Of a DNA stretch of 64,000 nucleotides, positions 32,701-42,332 are shown piece after piece. How positions within the stretch are numbered: position 1 is the first letter of the stretch; each line of letters opens with the position of its first letter. Origin of the DNA: Methanomicrobiaceae archaeon (GTDB lineage: Archaea; Halobacteriota; Methanomicrobia; Methanomicrobiales; Methanomicrobiaceae). The DNA lies in assembly GCA_016926855.1 (NCBI GenBank), contig JAFGNT010000012.1, positions 1-64,000 of the forward strand, written 5' to 3'. The position numbers and the translations under genes are program-made. The notes beneath the pieces were generated by a model, which was not told the origin of the DNA, searched no databases, and saw nothing but the letters and a program-made list of their open reading frames with translations.

Positions 32701-33560
32701 GATGTGACCTCCAGCATCCGAACCCCGCTCCGCGCAACCGTCATGACCGCAACATTCCCGTACGGCGAAAGCACCGCGGCTGCAGTGTCACCGTACGCGA
32801 AAACGCCGTTTCCGAGCATGGTCATGCTTGCCGGGACCCCTGCGCTGTCGCACGCATGGAGGATGCCACGCACTCCCGGCGCGATAAGCCCGCTGTGCTC
32901 CGCGAACTGCCGGGAAAGCCGGAAAAAATCAAAAATATCGGTGGGACACCGGCCCGGATATGCATCCGCCACCCGTGCCATGGCACCGGGCGATCCGATC
33001 ACGGACGAGGTTTCCAGCGTCCCGAGCGTGACGGTGGCAATCACACCCGGTACGTCGAGGAAACGGGTGATGTCGGCATGGATGCCTGCAAAAGGGCGGC
33101 ATTCGAGTCCCCCTCCCTGGCATGCGGCAACGTCTCCGAGCCCTGACCTGTGCCTGATCTCGGTCTCGTGGGCGAGCCTGATGATTTCACGGCTCCCGAG
33201 ACCAAGGCCGTGCAGTGCGTCGAGGGCAGTAATTCCGGCGAGCAGAGCTGCGGCGGAGAGCCCGAAACCTGCTTCGAGGGGAAGGCGGCACTCGGTGGTG
33301 ACCGCCGCACAGACGCCGAGCCGTGCCATGACGGATTCAAGTATCTTCGATCCGCTGATACGGGCTATTTCATGGTTGTGCGCATTGGTGCGCCGGATCT
33401 CGACGGACGGCTCATCCGCCTTCATTACTGTGGCGCGGACGCCCTCGGAGATGACGATTCCCGCCCCGGTGCTCCCGGTCGTCTCAACAGAATCGCCCTC
33501 GACACGCGTGAAATACCCTGAGATATGCCCCGGGCAGAACGCTACAGCACTGCTGACCAT
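32697..33560 (-). CDS. Pantoate kinase (GHMP superfamily)
   Basis: Archaeal pantoate kinase, first step of the archaeal route from pantoate to phosphopantothenate. The 287-residue protein opens with AFCPGHISGYFTRVEGD, the characteristic start, and has the GHMP ATP loop LPLEAGFGLSAAALLAGI (about residue 98) and HRSGLGDVAACQGGGLECR. It overlaps coaBC by 19 nt upstream and the synthetase gene by 4 nt downstream. The three genes give pantoate to 4'-phosphopantetheine. Confidence 0.93.
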   Translation of the reverse strand: MVSSAVAFCPGHISGYFTRVEGDSVETTGSTGAGIVISEGVRATVMKADEPSVEIRRTNAHNHEIARISGSKILESVMARLGVCAAVTTECRLPLEAGFGLSAAALLAGITALDALHGLGLGSREIIRLAHETEIRHRSGLGDVAACQGGGLECRPFAGIHADITRFLDVPGVIATVTLGTLETSSVIGSPGAMARVADAYPGRCPTDIFDFFRLSRQFAEHSGLIAPGVRGILHACDSAGVPASMTMLGNGVFAYGDTAAAVLSPYGNVAVMTVARSGVRMLEVTS

Positions 33561-34693
33561 ACGGCCCCGGCCACCTCCTCCTTGCTCCCGGTGATGTCGG
33601 TTGTTCCGGCGGCGGTCCGGACGGAAAACGTGCCCTCGTCGCGCCCGAGCACATCGGGGGTGTTTACGACAACCGCCCTGACCCCCGCTGCCAGCAGTTC
33701 CGCCGCCCTGTCACCTTCCTGCCATCCCAGTTTAAACGCGACGGTGACAGGCGACCATTGTTCCAGTACCTCGCGGAGAAGTTTCGGCTGAGGTACAAGC
33801 CGGATGGTAACGGCGCTCCCGCTCGGGATCTTTCCGTCCGTTCGTTCAGGCGCAAAATCGGAGAGAGCGGCAGCGCTCACGTAATAGTCGACGTTTCGCT
33901 TCGCGCAGATGTCATGAACGGCGTTTCGCATATCGGCGGCACTCACCGCATGCACATTTCTGACACAGGGAAACCGGTCCCGGTGCACCACCCACACGTC
34001 CGCTCCCAGCCGGAATGCCTGCAGGGCAATCTCCCGGCCCATGCGTCCGCTCGACCGCGTGGTCATGACCCGGACGTCGTCCACCGCTTCCTCGCACCGC
34101 CCGCTTGTAACAAGCACCGTCTTCCCCGTGAGCGGCCCCTGCATCACGGCACGTTCCGTATGAAGGACAATCTCTTCAACCGGGGCGATTTTTGCCTTAT
34201 GTTCTTCGATATGGGGATCAACGACCATGATGCCCCACGAGGTCAGCCGTGCGATACCCTCTAAAACGGCGGGGTGGCGGTACATGCTTTCGTGCATCGC
34301 GGGCACGACGACAACGGGCATCCCGCACCCGATTGCCGTTGTTGCAAACGTCGTGACGGGCGTATCGTCAATGCCCGCCGCAATTTTGCAGAGCGTATTT
34401 GCCGTGCAGGGTGCAATGAGCAGCACGTCCGCGCTTCCTCCCACACCGCAGTATGTCACGTGCTCGACCAGCCCCCCGCACCGTGTCAGCGTGGGTCGTC
34501 CGGTGGCGTAGGTCACCGCATCGGGATGGATGATCCCGCGGGCGGCCTCTGTCATCACTCCCTGCACGGATGCCCCGCGCCGCCGGAGCGCATGCGCCAG
34601 TTTCACGACGTCCACCGCCGCTACGCTGCCGGTAATCCCAAGCACAATCTCGCGGTTCTGCAACGTCTGTCCCGTCCGGATCGCGTCTGTCAT
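33542..34693 (-). CDS. coaBC: Bifunctional phosphopantothenoylcysteine decarboxylase/phosphopantothenate--cysteine ligase
   Basis: A 383-residue fusion. The N-terminal CoaC flavoprotein domain has LGITGSVAAVDVVKLAHALR, the active-site stretch ADVLLIAPCTANTLCKIAAG and PAMHESMYRHP. The C-terminal CoaB domain has VLVTSGRCEEAVDDVRVMT and ends with the nucleotide-binding DVLGRDEGTFSV region. The start at 34693 shares ATGA with the stop of the Taw2 gene; the track start is an extra 10 codons upstream inside that gene. It leads the CoA part of the convoy. Confidence 0.93.
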   Translation of the reverse strand: MTDAIRTGQTLQNREIVLGITGSVAAVDVVKLAHALRRRGASVQGVMTEAARGIIHPDAVTYATGRPTLTRCGGLVEHVTYCGVGGSADVLLIAPCTANTLCKIAAGIDDTPVTTFATTAIGCGMPVVVVPAMHESMYRHPAVLEGIARLTSWGIMVVDPHIEEHKAKIAPVEEIVLHTERAVMQGPLTGKTVLVTSGRCEEAVDDVRVMTTRSSGRMGREIALQAFRLGADVWVVHRDRFPCVRNVHAVSAADMRNAVHDICAKRNVDYYVSAAALSDFAPERTDGKIPSGSAVTIRLVPQPKLLREVLEQWSPVTVAFKLGWQEGDRAAELLAAGVRAVVVNTPDVLGRDEGTFSVRTAAGTTDITGSKEEVAGAVWSAVL

Positions 34694-35559
34694 GTGAGCA
34701 CCACATCCCACACCCTGTGCCACCGTCCCGGTGCATATTTTTTTACCCGCCTCTCCGTGATGGTCGCGGAAAAACCTGCATCCCGTACGGCACGCCGGAT
34801 GGAGGATTCAGCGGGGCACGTGCCGTGGACGTGGAGAGTGCTCCCCGGACCCGCATGGGCAAGCGCATCCGCCATCATCGACGGGGCATCGAAATGGCCC
34901 ATGATCATCCGTGTATATGTTCCCCGCAGAAGATCGCGGCAGTCGCCGCATTCCGCCCGAACCCGCGCCTGCACGTCATTTTCGATGATATTCTGCCGCA
35001 GAAAGAAAAAAGCCTCCGGATTGAGTTCCATGGCATGGACGCGTGCCCCGGCCTGCGCACAGGGAAGCGTGAAATACCCGATGCCGGCAAACATATCCGC
35101 GATCCGCTCGGATTTCCCGGAGACGGAAGCCATGTGCGCCTTCTCTTCCCGGTTTCCCTGTGCGAACATCACGCGTTCCGGGTCGAGGACGAACGTGCAT
35201 CCGTTCTCGCGGTGCCTGACAATACCTCCCGTGCCCCAGACACGCGTACACACGGGGATGCGCATCGGCCCGGTGTAGCCACCGACATGGATCACACCGC
35301 GGGGGCGTGCCCAGTCAACCAGTGCGACGATGTCGGAGGATGTCGGGGGATCGCCGTGGACCAGGGCGATATCCCCCACCATCTGGTAGCCCCGTCCCCG
35401 GTACGGAATCCGCTCCGGGAGAACCATTTCGGCAAAAAATCCGTCTTTCACGGGAATGAAGGCGCGTTTTCCGTCGACGAAAGGGCGCCGTGACCGGTCC
35501 ACCCACGGCTCCCCGGAGACCCCTTTCAGCTTATCGATGGAAACGCACCGTGCCCGCAT
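34690..35559 (-). CDS. taw2: Taw2, tRNA(Phe) 4-demethylwyosine aminocarboxypropyltransferase
   Basis: A TYW2/Trm5-type SAM-using enzyme that moves the 3-amino-3-carboxypropyl group to 4-demethylwyosine at position 37 of tRNA-Phe. The 289-residue length fits Taw2 better than the larger Trm5 methyltransferases. Visible are DMFAGIGYFTLPCA (SAM motif I, about residue 155), HAMELNPEAFFFLRQNIIEN, MIMGHFDAP where Taw2 has MGYV, and the closing KKYAPGRWHRVWDVVL. A Trm5 methyltransferase is the main alternative. The gene is 6 nt downstream of nmd3 and coupled to coaBC. Confidence 0.82.
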   Translation of the reverse strand: MRARCVSIDKLKGVSGEPWVDRSRRPFVDGKRAFIPVKDGFFAEMVLPERIPYRGRGYQMVGDIALVHGDPPTSSDIVALVDWARPRGVIHVGGYTGPMRIPVCTRVWGTGGIVRHRENGCTFVLDPERVMFAQGNREEKAHMASVSGKSERIADMFAGIGYFTLPCAQAGARVHAMELNPEAFFFLRQNIIENDVQARVRAECGDCRDLLRGTYTRMIMGHFDAPSMMADALAHAGPGSTLHVHGTCPAESSIRRAVRDAGFSATITERRVKKYAPGRWHRVWDVVLT

Positions 35560-35565
35560 AGCCTT

Positions 35566-36609
35566 TCACCCGACGAAAATGAACCTCTCCGTTTCCGGGT
35601 CGCGAAGCAGGAGCACCTCAGTCCCTTCCGAAAAGGCCAGCCATGGCGGGGCGGGAAATTCCCGTGTTTCGAAGGTTTTCGGGTCAAGAATGCCCACAAT
35701 ATCCCCGTCAAGGAAGGCAACAAGGGCCTTTTCGGCCTGACGGATGTTGCCGAGGAGCCTCCCGCTGCAGTCTTCATGGATCACCCGTGAGCTGCCGTCG
35801 GTAAGGTCGAAGACTTTCATGGTGGAGGAGACCATCTCGCGGATCTCGTAGGGGCGCTTCCCGAGGACGACCACGTCCCCCTTCTGGTAGCACGGGAGGC
35901 GGATTGCATAGGTTACCCGGTAGACCGCCTTCCCGTCCTTTTCACCCATGAGTTTCGGGTGCGTCGTCACACGGCCGCCCAGTTCCTTCACGATCTCACG
36001 GGAAATCCGCTGCCCGATATGCTGGCTGGAGATGACGATGTCAAGGCCGTCACGTGTCTCGTCGGTGCGTGTGATAAAGGAGAGGCGGTCACCCGCCTCC
36101 TGCATAGCGTCCTCGATCGACCGGGCTATCGCCATCCCCCGCCCGATCTCGAAGGGATCGGGTTTTCGCCCCGTTGCCCGCAGCTGCAGGACACCTTCGT
36201 AGTATCCGCCCGCGAACATGCAGCAGCGATCGCATTGCTCCTTTTTCCATGCGATTTCGATCGTGCACGCACCCTTCACGGGCACGTCATAAAGCGTTCC
36301 CGCGACCGTTACCTGCGCCACCGTCCTGTTCGGGCTCATATCGCGTGTGGCAATACCGATATCCGGGTGCCGGACATCCTCGTGGAGGTGCACCGCGCCG
36401 AGGGCGAGTTCCTCCGCCGTTTCCTGTTGGTCACGGTCCGTATCCGTCCACTTGCTCTTATATTTGAGCGATCCGCAGGTCGGGCACCGGACCGACTCGA
36501 TGCGGGGGTCGCACACGAGCCACTCCGTCTGCTCGACCCTGCAGCGTCCGCACAGGCCACCCTCGGACGGCCCTCCGCATTTCGGACAGAATGATTCCTG
36601 AATTGACAT
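35566..36609 (-). CDS. NMD3-related ribosome biogenesis protein
   Basis: Archaeal NMD3 homologue, a protein that in eukaryotes escorts the large ribosomal subunit. The 347-residue protein has the N-terminal zinc-binding CxxC pairs (SFCPKCGGP, LCGRCR, VRCPTCGSLKY and EQCDRCCMF), followed by IGQRISREIVKELGGRV and SH3/OB-like C-terminal regions (GDVVVLGKRPYEIREMVSST). In archaea it probably works in large-subunit assembly. It starts 5 nt after DUF424 and ends 6 nt before taw2. Confidence 0.9.
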   Translation of the reverse strand: MSIQESFCPKCGGPSEGGLCGRCRVEQTEWLVCDPRIESVRCPTCGSLKYKSKWTDTDRDQQETAEELALGAVHLHEDVRHPDIGIATRDMSPNRTVAQVTVAGTLYDVPVKGACTIEIAWKKEQCDRCCMFAGGYYEGVLQLRATGRKPDPFEIGRGMAIARSIEDAMQEAGDRLSFITRTDETRDGLDIVISSQHIGQRISREIVKELGGRVTTHPKLMGEKDGKAVYRVTYAIRLPCYQKGDVVVLGKRPYEIREMVSSTMKVFDLTDGSSRVIHEDCSGRLLGNIRQAEKALVAFLDGDIVGILDPKTFETREFPAPPWLAFSEGTEVLLLRDPETERFIFVG

Positions 36610-36614
36610 CGTAA

Positions 36615-36908
36615 TTATATCCTGACGACCAGTACGTGGGGAACCGTACCGATCATGATACCGGATCCGGATTCGATGAGGCCGAGATCAACTGCGATCG
36701 TCACGCACCGCTCACCCATGAGATTGATATTAGATGCATCGCTGAGTGCCCGGCGGACCTCCTCCTCGTCTGCCGGTGTGGAGCCGTAGAACTTATCACT
36801 CACACAGACTTCAATCTCTCCGTCTTTCAGGGTCCTGTTCAGGAGCTCCCTGTCGCAGACTGCAACGACATCCCCCGCTCCCGGAGCATGGTGGATTTTT
36901 AAAAACAT
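36615..36908 (-). CDS. DUF424 family protein
   Basis: A 97-residue archaeal protein of unknown function, recognised by the start MFLKIHHAPGAGDVVAVCDR, the central ISDKFYG-like motif (VCVSDKFYGSTPADEEEVRR) and ASNINLMGERCVTIAVDLGL. It is small, soluble and conserved, usually beside ribosome or translation genes; here it is next to nmd3, which supports a role around translation or ribosome biogenesis. Confidence 0.9.
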   Translation of the reverse strand: MFLKIHHAPGAGDVVAVCDRELLNRTLKDGEIEVCVSDKFYGSTPADEEEVRRALSDASNINLMGERCVTIAVDLGLIESGSGIMIGTVPHVLVVRI

Positions 36909-36964
36909 TGTGGAATTATTTTGGATGCGGAGAATAAAAAAGGTGAGCGATGGCTGACGGGGAG

Positions 36965-37789
36965 TTATTCGATTTCGACACCGTAGATGCGTGACGGCGC
37001 CACCGCGTGGATCCGGAATGCATCCTCCTCCGTTATCGCGCCCTCCGAGAGCAGGCGCCGGGTAAACCGCGGCACTGATTTCGGGCCGATCACGGCACCG
37101 GGGCGGCTGTTTTCATCCATATAATCGCTTTCCATGGTAAAGAGACGGCCCGAGGCGGCCAGCGCCGGGATCGCCTCGTCCTTTGCGATTATAGACGGTG
37201 TGAGCGGAGTGTCGGGTGTGGCGAAGTGCTTTACCACCTTAAAGACGGGCATTCCGGCAGCGTCCGCCATTGCCACGACATCGGTGCACGGTCCGCTTTC
37301 GGCATGGATCTGGAGTGCACACCCGAGCGAGGCGCTTAACCGGAGCGCGTGGGACAGCACGATATTCGACGCCTCCATGACCTCCCCGTCGACCGGGTAG
37401 TGGGGCCGCCCGCTTTTCAATGCGACCGCCTTCCCGTCCGCCACGTAACGAGCGGCAAGATCGAGCCCTTCCATCATAATCGCGGGGGCACGCTCAGCCC
37501 CGACACGTCCGGCAAGGCGGGTGATCTCCGCCGGGTGGATCCCGAGAACAGGATAGGCGCACAGCCCGATTTCCCGGATTCTCCCCGCCATGGCGATCGT
37601 TGCGTCGAATGCCCGCCGGTAGTCTTCTCCCTCGTCAGGTTCGATGCCGTACGACCACGAGGGCTTGGTGACAAGAAAGAGATGCGTTCCGCCCGCACGC
37701 ATGAAATCCTTTGCCGCCTCGATCCCGCGGCCGTTGACCGGATCGATGTGGATGTGATCGTCGGTGATGGGTATATCAGGGTTCTTCAT
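36965..37789 (-). CDS. TatD-related metal-dependent hydrolase
   Basis: A 274-residue TIM-barrel amidohydrolase. DDHIHIDPVNGRGIEAAKDF carries the first metal ligands HxH, AYPVLGIHPAEI a later His, and LQIHAESGP and MESDYMDENSRPG further ligands. The archaeal COG1099 group is related to TatD DNases, but its substrate is not known; it could be a nuclease or a deacylase. Its start overlaps the end of mptD by 14 nt. Confidence 0.87.
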   Translation of the reverse strand: MKNPDIPITDDHIHIDPVNGRGIEAAKDFMRAGGTHLFLVTKPSWSYGIEPDEGEDYRRAFDATIAMAGRIREIGLCAYPVLGIHPAEITRLAGRVGAERAPAIMMEGLDLAARYVADGKAVALKSGRPHYPVDGEVMEASNIVLSHALRLSASLGCALQIHAESGPCTDVVAMADAAGMPVFKVVKHFATPDTPLTPSIIAKDEAIPALAASGRLFTMESDYMDENSRPGAVIGPKSVPRFTRRLLSEGAITEEDAFRIHAVAPSRIYGVEIE

Positions 37790-38111
37790 GGCACTCGACG
37801 ATCTTCATCAGCGGGTAATCCCCGTCAAGCCTCAGCTGCGCCCGGCAGACTGCGCTTCTCACCCGGGTGACAATCTCCACGTCAAACATCTTCCCTGCGA
37901 GTTCGCTGTACCCGAAGGCATTCGGCACCATCAGGGACGTGTCGATGCGCACCCGTACGGATTCCACGCACGGCTGCAGTGCGACTGCCTGCTCGATAGC
38001 AGTCGCGACGGAGGGTGCTGTTGCGGGAGAGACCGGGGTTCCCACGAACTGGTGGTAGAGCGCACCGAGTTTGATGCCCGCTTCAAAAGCGGCTTCTGTC
38101 GCGTCCGACAT
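37776..38111 (-). CDS. mptD: Archaeal dihydroneopterin aldolase MptD
   Basis: The 111-residue archaeal-type aldolase converts 7,8-dihydroneopterin to 6-hydroxymethyl-7,8-dihydropterin in methanopterin synthesis. It is recognised by FEAGIKLGALYHQFVGTPVS near the N terminus and the later YSELAGKMFDVEIVTRV. It is unrelated in sequence to bacterial FolB. It lies between mcm (57 nt upstream) and the TatD-like gene (14-nt overlap), part of the leftward convoy. Confidence 0.9.
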   Translation of the reverse strand: MSDATEAAFEAGIKLGALYHQFVGTPVSPATAPSVATAIEQAVALQPCVESVRVRIDTSLMVPNAFGYSELAGKMFDVEIVTRVRSAVCRAQLRLDGDYPLMKIVECHEEP

Positions 38112-38168
38112 GGGAATATATTGGAAGGGAGGAGAAATGAAAGCAGCGGTATTTTCATCCCGGCAATT

Positions 38169-40292
38169 TTAGAGCAGGCGCAGAACTCCCTTTCGTGGCT
38201 CGAGTGCCTCTCCGCCCCTTTTCAGATCCTCGATTCGCCGTTCGATATCGTCCTGGTTATACCCCTGCGCGAGAAGCGTCTCCTTGACCTGATCGCGCTG
38301 GGCAATCCCCGTCTCGTCGGCCGTGCTGCGGATGACCTCTTTGATGGACCGAAGGAGATCCTTTCTCTGTTTCGGAATTCCCGTCACCAGTTTATCGATA
38401 TCGAAGGTTCCCGTCTGCGCATCGTAGGCGACCTGTCTCAGGCAGGTGTCGACGATACGGATCACCCGCTCGGAATCCGAGACATCGATCTCGGGGGAGA
38501 GACGGACGCGGGCGCTTGCCTCGGCGAGCCGGATCAGAGCCTCGAGCTGCCGCGCCGTGACGGGAACCGGTTTGTTCGCATCCGCGAGGCTGCGGAGGTT
38601 CAGGTAGTATTCGATCAGTTTCTCCTTCGCTTCGGGTTTTAAGAGGGGGAAGCAGTTCCGTTTTGAGTAGGCGATATATTTCCTAAACGTCGCGGGATCG
38701 ATATCGGGCGTCACCGGTTCGAGCTCTTTTTTGATGTATTCATCGTCCACGCCCTCGATGGGTGTCTTCCGGTGATGCTCGATGAGTTCGCCCACGCCAT
38801 GCGACTTGAGGATGTGGTCGGCAATCGCCCGGTCAAGCTGCGGGTTCGGTTTGTCGGTGAGGATGAATATCAGGTCAAACCGGGACAGGAGCGACGGTGG
38901 CATGTTGATCTGGTCGGCAATCGGCGCAAACTCGTCAAACCGTCCCATCTTCGGGTTTGCCGCCCCGAGCAGTGCGCACCGGGAGCGGAGCGTGGCCGTG
39001 ATCCCCGCCTTCGCTACGGAAATGGTCTGCTGTTCCATCGCCTCATGCAGTGCGCTCCGGTCTTCTTTCGCCATCTTGTCCATTTCATCGATCGCGGCGA
39101 TTCCCATGTCCGCGAGTACGAGGGCACCGGCCTCGAGTGTCCACCGGCCGTCCCCGAATTCGTCCTTGACGGCGGTCGCCGTCAGCCCGGCGGAGGTGGA
39201 AGACTTTCCGCTCGTGTAGATCCCGCGCGGCGAGAGTTTGACCACATACCTGAGCATCTGGCTCTTTGCAATCCCGGGATCACCCACGAGCAGCATGTGG
39301 ATGTCCCCCCGGAGGTGGCTGCCGTCGGGCATCTCCTTTGCTATCCCCCCGAACAGGATGAGCGATATCGCTTCCTTGACCTCTTCGTTGCCGAATATCG
39401 TGGGGGCGATCGAGTGTGATATTTTGTAGTACAGGTCGGGATCGCGGGCGAGTTCGAGAATTACTTCCTCGTCGGCCTCGTCGATCTCCACCTCCTCGAA
39501 CTCCTTCTCCGAGACTTCGATGGAATTGCACTCGAGGTAGATGTCAAACAGCGTCGATTTCGTGCCCTGTGACACCCGCTGGATGGACCGGAGGATGCCG
39601 TTTAAAATGACCCGGTCACCCGGTGCGACCATGCCGGTGAGGTCGTCGGTCACGTCCACATCGAGCGTCTGCGGCTGTTCCCCGCCGCGAAGTCCTTCGG
39701 GCGTCTCCTGAATCCGTATCTTTTCAGAATCGACAAATGTGGAGAGGTTCGGGACCAGCTCCATCTTGGTCTGCCGCTCGCACTGCGTGCAGGGCCGGTA
39801 GGGGTCCTGGAAGCGCCCGTAGTACTGCTTATAGGGCGCCGTCGTCTTGCCGCACTGGAGGCACCGGAAGACGGCGCTTGTCAGGCGCGGGCGGACTTCG
39901 GTGGTCTTCCTGATGATTCCCTCCGCCGAGATGAAGGTGTTCATGTGGTGTGACCTGATATCCCGCACGGCAACTTTTTTGGGAAGATTGATGAACCGGA
40001 TGTTCACCCTTTCGGCCTTCTCCTCGTCGTCCTTGGTGAAGATCAGGTTGTACTGCTTGATTGCGTCCTTGACATCGCCGATGACCTTCCCGGGCGTCTT
40101 GAGCAGTTCGTCGGCAAGTTCGAGGCCTTTTTTGCCCCACTTCTCCAGTGTCCGGTAATCGATGGTCAGGGATCGTTTATGAGGATACTCGCGGGTGATT
40201 TCACCGAATTCCTTCCGGTAATGCTTTTTCAGGAATTTTTGCCAGTCGGCCGCCCGATCTGTTATCTGTGCCCCTCCGGTATCGTCATCCAC
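38169..40292 (-). CDS. mcm: Replicative helicase MCM
   Basis: The single archaeal MCM forms the hexameric replicative helicase. The 707-residue protein has the N-terminal domain with a zinc motif (RCLQCGKTT...CTQCERQ, about residues 140-170), and the AAA+ core with Walker A LLVGDPGIAKSQMLRY (about 335), Walker B LADMGIAAIDEMDKM (about 393) and the arginine finger LSRFDLIFIL (about 465). A winged helix ends the protein. It starts 6 nt after the rfcS stop, so helicase and clamp loader are co-transcribed. The intact size and motifs fit the main chromosomal helicase. Confidence 0.95.
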   Translation of the reverse strand: MDDDTGGAQITDRAADWQKFLKKHYRKEFGEITREYPHKRSLTIDYRTLEKWGKKGLELADELLKTPGKVIGDVKDAIKQYNLIFTKDDEEKAERVNIRFINLPKKVAVRDIRSHHMNTFISAEGIIRKTTEVRPRLTSAVFRCLQCGKTTAPYKQYYGRFQDPYRPCTQCERQTKMELVPNLSTFVDSEKIRIQETPEGLRGGEQPQTLDVDVTDDLTGMVAPGDRVILNGILRSIQRVSQGTKSTLFDIYLECNSIEVSEKEFEEVEIDEADEEVILELARDPDLYYKISHSIAPTIFGNEEVKEAISLILFGGIAKEMPDGSHLRGDIHMLLVGDPGIAKSQMLRYVVKLSPRGIYTSGKSSTSAGLTATAVKDEFGDGRWTLEAGALVLADMGIAAIDEMDKMAKEDRSALHEAMEQQTISVAKAGITATLRSRCALLGAANPKMGRFDEFAPIADQINMPPSLLSRFDLIFILTDKPNPQLDRAIADHILKSHGVGELIEHHRKTPIEGVDDEYIKKELEPVTPDIDPATFRKYIAYSKRNCFPLLKPEAKEKLIEYYLNLRSLADANKPVPVTARQLEALIRLAEASARVRLSPEIDVSDSERVIRIVDTCLRQVAYDAQTGTFDIDKLVTGIPKQRKDLLRSIKEVIRSTADETGIAQRDQVKETLLAQGYNQDDIERRIEDLKRGGEALEPRKGVLRLL

Positions 40293-40298
40293 GCCTGT

Positions 40299-41285
40299 TT
40301 ACCCCCCGGGCGGTAGTGCCCCGTGCATTCGTGCAGAGAGTACGCACCGTGCGAGCAGTGCCTCCATCTGGATATCGCTCGTCGCCCCTTCGGACAGCCG
40401 GAAGTCGGCCTCCCCGAGGTGGCTGATCAGCTCGACTTTCAGCAACCGGTCGATGGGGGCGGCCACCAGTGCGCGGTAGCACTGGGTGAGCAGCTCGTTG
40501 GGTGCGATGCCGCGACCGGTGAGCAGTTCGTGGAGCACTCCCTCCGCCCGTTCGAAGTCCCCTGCGAGGACAACGTCAATCAGCGCCGCGATCTCGTCGG
40601 GGCGTGCGTTGGAGGTGATCGCGTAGACCATCTCCCCGGAGATGTCGTCGGAGAGGAGCGCCGCACCCTGAAGGGCGTTGATAGCTTTCCGCATATCACC
40701 CTGGGCGATGTAGACCATCGCGTCGATCGCATCGGGACTGACGGAGATCTTCTCCGCAGACGCGATGCGGCGGATCTCCTCGGCGATTGCCTCGGGATCG
40801 AGTGGTCTGAACCGGTAGATGGCGCAGCGGCTCTGGATGGGATCGATGATCTTCGACGAATAGTTACAGGAGAGGATGAACCGGCAGTTCTGGGCATAAT
40901 TCTCCATCGTCCGCCGGAGTGCTGCCTGGGCGTCCGGTGTCAGGGCGTCTGCCTCGTCGAGGAACAGGATTTTAAACGAAGCGCCGCCGAGCGCGGTGGT
41001 CCGGGCAAACTGCTTGATCTGGTTCCTGACCACATCGATGCCCCGTTCGTCCGATGCGTTGAGTTCGCGGAAATTCATCTGCCATGTGTCCCCGTAAAAT
41101 TCCCGCGCGAGTGCGACTGCCGCCGTTGTTTTCCCGATACCCGCCGATCCGGTGAAGAGAAGGTGCGGAAGGGTCTTGGTCTGCAGGTACGACTGCAGCC
41201 GCGAGACGATATCCTTCTGACCCACCATGTCCGAAAGTGTCCGGGGCCGGTATTTTTCTATCCAGATGGTAGTGCTCTCCTCCAT
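40299..41285 (-). CDS. rfcS: Replication factor C small subunit (clamp loader)
   Basis: The canonical archaeal RfcS, 328 residues from [20 protein letters not shown]. Walker A is [14 protein letters not shown], Walker B is [20 protein letters not shown] (the DEAD box), and the SRC motif is in [10 protein letters not shown]. The start at 41285 has GGTGG upstream; the track ORF begins 40 codons earlier without support. It heads the leftward convoy with mcm directly after it. Confidence 0.95.
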   Translation of the reverse strand: MEESTTIWIEKYRPRTLSDMVGQKDIVSRLQSYLQTKTLPHLLFTGSAGIGKTTAAVALAREFYGDTWQMNFRELNASDERGIDVVRNQIKQFARTTALGGASFKILFLDEADALTPDAQAALRRTMENYAQNCRFILSCNYSSKIIDPIQSRCAIYRFRPLDPEAIAEEIRRIASAEKISVSPDAIDAMVYIAQGDMRKAINALQGAALLSDDISGEMVYAITSNARPDEIAALIDVVLAGDFERAEGVLHELLTGRGIAPNELLTQCYRALVAAPIDRLLKVELISHLGEADFRLSEGATSDIQMEALLARCVLSARMHGALPPGG

Positions 41286-41636
41286 ACGTTCCACCAGAAG
41301 GTTATTTCCGGGCGGGGCATGACACCGGTGTCGCCCCCGCTCTCCTGCAGCGCAGGGCTGCCGCCGGAACCTGTTATGCATATATGACCCCGCGTATAGA
41401 TACAAGTTTCAGTAAGGCTCCCCGGCATACATTCAGGGTATAGTGAAGTGCTACCGAATCTTCCGGAGCGCCGTGCACTTCCTCCGGGATGTCCGTTTCG
41501 CGTTCGGGGCGCGATCCTGGAGTGAATCGGGGCATAGTCCATGTATCCTGTTCCGGCAGACCGCTTTACCGGTTCAATTATTTTTTAGGGGGAAGAACGC
41601 CAACCTGTCCGTATATCGGGATTGACGGGTGAGGGG
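41286..41636. promoter_or_regulatory. Divergent promoter region between rfcS and the RPA-associated gene
   Basis: About 350 nt without a convincing gene. On the minus strand a symmetrical CATATATG at about 41379-41386 can drive the rfcS convoy with a leader near 70 nt. On the plus strand AATTATTTTTTA at about 41578-41589 lies some 50 nt before the RPA-associated start. The 60-codon ORF listed within it has no ribosome binding site and looks like a chance frame. Confidence 0.45.
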
Positions 41637-42332
41637 ATGGAAGGAGCAGCACGGATCTTTGCAGGGGAACTGAACCGATCGGCAGGTGTGGCGCGGCACG
41701 ACGGGGCGGTAGTGCACACGCCCTCCGGGGCATCATGTTTACGCATCTATTTCGTCGGGGTGCTCACGGAAGTGGGTCCGGCGGGCTACGGATTCCTGCG
41801 GGCCCGCGTGGCCGATCCCACCGGCACGATCGATATTGCCGCCGGGCGGGACATGCCCCGGGTAATGGAGTCACTTGCCTCGCTCACCCCGCCCGCCTTC
41901 ATCGCTCTCACCGGCACCTTCCGGATCGATACGCGGATTCCCGAACCGCACATTGTGGTCCGGCCCGAGGTTGTCCGTGTCGCGGACCGGGGCGAACGGG
42001 ACCAATGGCTGCTCGTAACTGCTGACCACACTTTGCGGCGGCTGGAGGCGCAGCACCCCGCCGACCGGGATGACGGGGTTGCACGTGTTGTGGAGCGGGC
42101 GCTCGCGGTCATCCCGGAGGCGCCGGAGAACGAACCACCGGGCGGTGTCAGGGAGGCGGTGATGGATATCCTCGACCGGCATTCAGGGCCGCGGGGCATG
42201 GAAATCGCGGATGTTCTCGGGTACGTTCAGGAGCGCGGGTACCCCGAGCCGCATATCCGTGATGCGATCCGCGCTCTGCTGGACGACGACGAATGTTATA
42301 CACCGGCATCAGGATGGATCAAGCGCCTCTGA
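41637..42332 (+). CDS. RPA-associated OB-fold protein (COG3390 type)
   Basis: A 231-residue protein. The N-terminal OB-fold (RIYFVGVLTEVGPAGYGFLRARVADPTGTIDI) resembles RPA-associated proteins of euryarchaea. A helical middle and a C-terminal winged-helix-like segment (MDILDRHSGPRGMEIADVLG) follow. It probably assists single-stranded DNA binding. The start at ATG 41637 follows GGTGA closely. It is the first of three overlapping genes with the phosphoesterase and Lhr helicase. Confidence 0.78.
   Translation: MEGAARIFAGELNRSAGVARHDGAVVHTPSGASCLRIYFVGVLTEVGPAGYGFLRARVADPTGTIDIAAGRDMPRVMESLASLTPPAFIALTGTFRIDTRIPEPHIVVRPEVVRVADRGERDQWLLVTADHTLRRLEAQHPADRDDGVARVVERALAVIPEAPENEPPGGVREAVMDILDRHSGPRGMEIADVLGYVQERGYPEPHIRDAIRALLDDDECYTPASGWIKRL

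Noticed and set aside
41443-41625. 60-codon plus-strand ORF upstream of the RPA-associated gene
   Set aside because: No ribosome binding site, no hydrophobic or domain pattern, and it lies in a divergent promoter region.
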